Assembly: GCF_024734665.1 (NCBI RefSeq)
Contig: NZ_CP102931.1
Location: 4,834,001-4,898,000 of the forward strand
Length of the DNA stretch: 64,000 nt
Source: Variovorax paradoxus
Lineage (GTDB): Bacteria; Pseudomonadota; Gammaproteobacteria; Burkholderiales; Burkholderiaceae_C
Direction of reading: 5' to 3'
Below are positions 62,049 to 64,000 of the stretch, piece after piece. The notes under the pieces were generated by a model. That model was not told the origin of the DNA. It saw only the letters and a program-made list of their open reading frames with translations, and made no database searches. Position 1 is the stretch's first letter, and every line of letters begins with the position of its first letter. A program made the position numbers and the translations under genes.

Positions 62049-62756
62049 TCAGGTATCGAGCGTCAGATGCTGGCCGTGCAGCGCTGCGGCGCTCGGCGAC
62101 GCAAGGAAGCCGATGGTCTGCGCGGCAACCGAGGTCGACACCCAGTCAGCCGGATTCGCATCGGGCATCGCCTGCCGATTGGCCGGCGTGTCGAGTACGC
62201 TCGGAGCCACGCTGTTGATGTTGACGCCATGCGGCGCCGCCTCGGCTGCCATGGCTTCCACCAGGCGCTGCAGCGCACTCTTCGAAGCGATGTACGCGGC
62301 CATGGCCGGCACGCCGCGCGCCGCGACCTTTGCCGTTACGGCGATGACGCTGCCTGCACGACGCTCGATCATCGAGGGCAGCACAGCCTGGGTCACCGCC
62401 ACGAACGACCATGCGTTGAGATTCATCATCCGGTCCCAGCTCGCGCGCGTGAGTGCATGTGTTGCCTCGCCCATTTCAAAGCCGCCTGCGATGTGGACCA
62501 GCGTGTCGATGCGGCCGAAGGACTTGAGCGCCTGCTCCGCGAGGGCAGCCATCTCTGACGTGGAAGTCACGTCGCCCGCCAACAGGAGATGCTGCGAGTT
62601 GTCGAGGCCCGGGAAGACCTCCGCAAGACGACCTGCATGGTGGTCGACCAGCGCAAGGCGCGCGCCCTGGTCGATGAAGTGCTGAGCCACAGCACGGCCC
62701 AGTGCGCCTGCGGCGCCGGTGATCAAGACATGGGGCGTGGTGTTGGCGTCGCTCAT
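62049..62756 (-). CDS. SDR-family oxidoreductase lacking the usual catalytic Ser
   Basis: The 235-residue protein has a Rossmann fold with the cofactor motif TGAAGALG (13-20), VDHHAGR after strand 2 (Asp38 favours NAD), HIAGG (89-93) in place of NNAG, and the YxxxK pair Tyr155/Lys159. The residue 13 positions before Tyr, normally Ser, is Ala142 (VTAKVAARG). It may have reduced or altered activity, or use Thr141. The C-terminal region is short but ordinary. It lies between two tRNA genes; substrate unknown. Confidence 0.87.
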   Translation of the reverse strand: MSDANTTPHVLITGAAGALGRAVAQHFIDQGARLALVDHHAGRLAEVFPGLDNSQHLLLAGDVTSTSEMAALAEQALKSFGRIDTLVHIAGGFEMGEATHALTRASWDRMMNLNAWSFVAVTQAVLPSMIERRAGSVIAVTAKVAARGVPAMAAYIASKSALQRLVEAMAAEAAPHGVNINSVAPSVLDTPANRQAMPDANPADWVSTSVAAQTIGFLASPSAAALHGQHLTLDT

Positions 62757-62830
62757 CGAAATTCTCCTGGTTGAGAGGGCCGCGCCCCCGTCGGTAGAGG
62801 CGAATCCTAACGCCGCGACCTACAAATTTT

Positions 62831-62859
62831 TTGGACGGGCAGAAATTCTGGGATATACT
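62831..62859 (+). promoter_or_regulatory. Near-consensus sigma-70 promoter of tRNA-Lys
   Basis: TTGGAC (62831-62836), a 17-base spacer, TATACT (62854-62859), with an AT-rich stretch (AAATTTT) just upstream as an UP-like element. The tRNA begins about 40 bases further on. Confidence 0.85.
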
Positions 62860-62898
62860 CGTGGTCTTGCCAGAAAACACCAAATGTTTTCAACGCAA

Positions 62899-62974
62899 GG
62901 GCTCTTAGCTCAGTTGGTAGAGCAGCGGACTCTTAATCCGTAGGTCGAGTGTTCGAGTCACTCAGGGCCCACCA
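62899..62974 (+). tRNA. tRNA-Lys (anticodon CTT)
   Basis: A 76-base cloverleaf with encoded CCA. The acceptor GGGCTCT pairs with AGGGCCC, with one U-G pair. The anticodon stem is GCGGA/TCCGT with loop CTCTTAA (anticodon 62932-62934), and the T-loop is TTCGAGT. It decodes AAG. Confidence 0.96.
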
Positions 62975-62998
62975 ACCAACATCGCGTCATCGCTGGAA

Positions 62999-63030
62999 CG
63001 CCCGCTACTCAAAAGGTAGCGGGCGTTTTT
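62999..63030 (+). terminator. Strong intrinsic terminator after tRNA-Lys
   Basis: A 10-bp perfect stem (CGCCCGCTAC and its complement) with a 7-base loop and a TTTTT run. Confidence 0.93.
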
Positions 63031-63041
63031 CATTGCGGCTG

Positions 63042-63821
63042 CTATCGCATGTACTGAGTGGGAGTGGCACCAAACGTGCGCTTGAACAAGGCAATGAACG
63101 CACTGATGTTGCTGTAGCCGAGTTCGAGGGCAACGGTCGTAACGGAGCGTCCCTCGGCCAGGAGCTCCAACCCACGCAGCAAGCGTGCACGCTGCCGCCA
63201 TGTTCCAAGGCTGTATCCGGTCTCCACGGGAAAGCGACGATTCAGTGTGCGAGGCGAAATATTCGCCAACCCGGCCCAGGCGTCCAACGAACGATCGTCA
63301 GCGGGCTGCGCCAGGAGTCCTTGCGCGATCTTCATCAGCGATGGGCTTGTCGGCATCGGCAAGCTGAGCTCTTCGATCGGCAAGGACCTGATCTCGTTGA
63401 CCACGACGAGTTCGAGCAAACCTCGCATCGCTCCAGCAGGCTCACTGTTGAGACTTTCAAGCCGCCGCACTGTCTCGCGCAACAGGGCCGAGATACGAAG
63501 CGTCGCCGGTCGCTCAGGCAGCCCCTCACCCGCACCGCTCTGAACATAGATGCTCCACGTGTCGACCTGTCCGTGCGCGCTCGCCCAGTGCAATTGCCCG
63601 GGCGGTATCCACACCGCGTGCACGTTCGGCACAAGCCATTTGCCGAACTCCGTGCCAAGCGTCAGCAGGCCTCGCCAGACACCAAGGAGCTGCCCTCGTC
63701 CATGGCTATGGGGCTCCACGAGCGAACTCCCTTCGACGCATTGGGAAACAACGATCGCCAATGGCCCCGCGGCGTCATCTTTCAGGTCCGCAAGGTCGGG
63801 CCGTTGGGTTGTCGAGGACAT
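63042..63821 (-). CDS. AraC-family transcriptional regulator with cupin sensor domain
   Basis: The 259-residue protein has an N-terminal cupin (about 20-95, with EPHSHGRGQLLG and WIPPGQLHW) and a C-terminal AraC double HTH (about 160-258, with LANISPRTLNRRFPVETG and ALELGYSNISAFIALFKRTFG). This build is typical of regulators that control a neighbouring efflux or MFS gene. It is divergent from the partial gene at 63906 and probably regulates it. Confidence 0.92.
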   Translation of the reverse strand: MSSTTQRPDLADLKDDAAGPLAIVVSQCVEGSSLVEPHSHGRGQLLGVWRGLLTLGTEFGKWLVPNVHAVWIPPGQLHWASAHGQVDTWSIYVQSGAGEGLPERPATLRISALLRETVRRLESLNSEPAGAMRGLLELVVVNEIRSLPIEELSLPMPTSPSLMKIAQGLLAQPADDRSLDAWAGLANISPRTLNRRFPVETGYSLGTWRQRARLLRGLELLAEGRSVTTVALELGYSNISAFIALFKRTFGATPTQYMR

Positions 63822-63905
63822 GGCGCAAATGAGCTATTGAATGGCCTGAACAGCATAGCAACGCCAGATCCAAAAACCTAGCATCGATCCAACACTTCAG
63901 AGCAG

Positions 63906-64000
63906 ATGACCACCATGCAAGCCCAAGACATCCTTCCCGACAGTGCCGACATGGAAGACCGAGCAAGAGAACGCGACGTCGTTGCACTCGGCGAGCTGTA
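63906..64000 (+). CDS. Start of a gene running off the window, divergent from the AraC regulator
   Basis: An open frame starts at ATG 63906 and continues past the window end; only the first 31 residues are seen (MTTMQAQDILPDSADMED and onward, acidic and hydrophilic). No family can be given. A weak AGAGCAG lies before the ATG. Its divergent position suggests control by the AraC protein. Confidence 0.5.
   Translation, partial: MTTMQAQDILPDSADMEDRARERDVVALGEL

Noticed and set aside
63878..63885. Third copy of CTAGCATC before the last gene
   Set aside because: The other three blocks of the 51-bp architecture are missing, so it is probably chance.

Overview
The window is high-GC chromosomal DNA of a betaproteobacterium of the family Comamonadaceae, most likely Variovorax. 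The reasons are the housekeeping neighbourhoods (xseB-ispA-dxs, polA next to thrB, a BPSS1780-type membrane protein beside uvrD), a Bug/TctC-type orphan binding protein, many LysR-type regulators, and an EgtB/SenA-like enzyme. The genus is inferred from gene content, not from alignment. I see no phage, insertion sequence, integron or CRISPR array, and no clear pseudogene. No gene-free stretch exceeds 300 bases.

Layout. 1-10 kb: a GntR/FadR regulator, a LysR regulator divergent from an omega-amino-acid aminotransferase, an MFS transporter, an EgtB/SenA-like protein with an altered iron-ligand motif, and a TakP-like TRAP transporter split into a dctQ-dctM-small membrane protein operon and a convergent dctP. 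10-13 kb: isoprenoid genes dxs, ispA and xseB. 13-22 kb: a Rieske oxygenase, an EamA exporter, the sulfurtransferase sseA overlapping a four-gene operon (DUF2796, ABC ATPase, FtsX-type permease, DUF3299) that matches the Zur-controlled PA4063-PA4066 set of Pseudomonas aeruginosa, and a DUF3300 lipoprotein with a very long glutamine-rich tail.

22-31 kb: an M20 peptidase, then a probable LysR regulon. It has an aromatic-acid-type MFS transporter, the LysR gene, and a five-gene operon (HpaI-type aldolase, TctC-type binding protein, PDC-lactonase-like amidohydrolase, a seven-repeat EPTP beta-propeller, and an unrecognised 396-residue protein). The transporter and the operon are preceded by the same 51-bp promoter architecture, which I take as evidence of a co-regulated and apparently undescribed catabolic route. 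31-41 kb: a second catabolic operon controlled by an XRE-cupin regulator through three TTGCGT-type palindromes. It encodes a D-amino-acid oxidase/dehydrogenase, an M81 (MlrC-type) peptidase, a complete dipeptide-type ABC importer and an N-acyl-D-amino-acid deacylase. Together these can import N-acylated or peptide-bound D-amino acids, release them and oxidise them.

41-52 kb: a small acidic protein, a ZIP metal transporter, a Tat-exported dienelactone hydrolase, a second D-amino-acid group (Asp/Glu racemase, GltI-like binding protein, DadA-like dehydrogenase), a Gdx/SugE exporter, an AhpD-like protein, a MocR regulator divergent from azoR, and an M20 peptidase followed by a LysR gene. 52-64 kb: polA, a small secreted protein, thrB, a BPSS1780-type membrane protein, uvrD, guaC with a terminator-like hairpin in its leader, an arylformamidase-like hydrolase, tRNA-Ala(CGC), an SDR protein lacking the usual catalytic Ser, tRNA-Lys(CTT) with a near-consensus promoter and strong terminator, an AraC regulator, and the start of one more gene that runs off the window.
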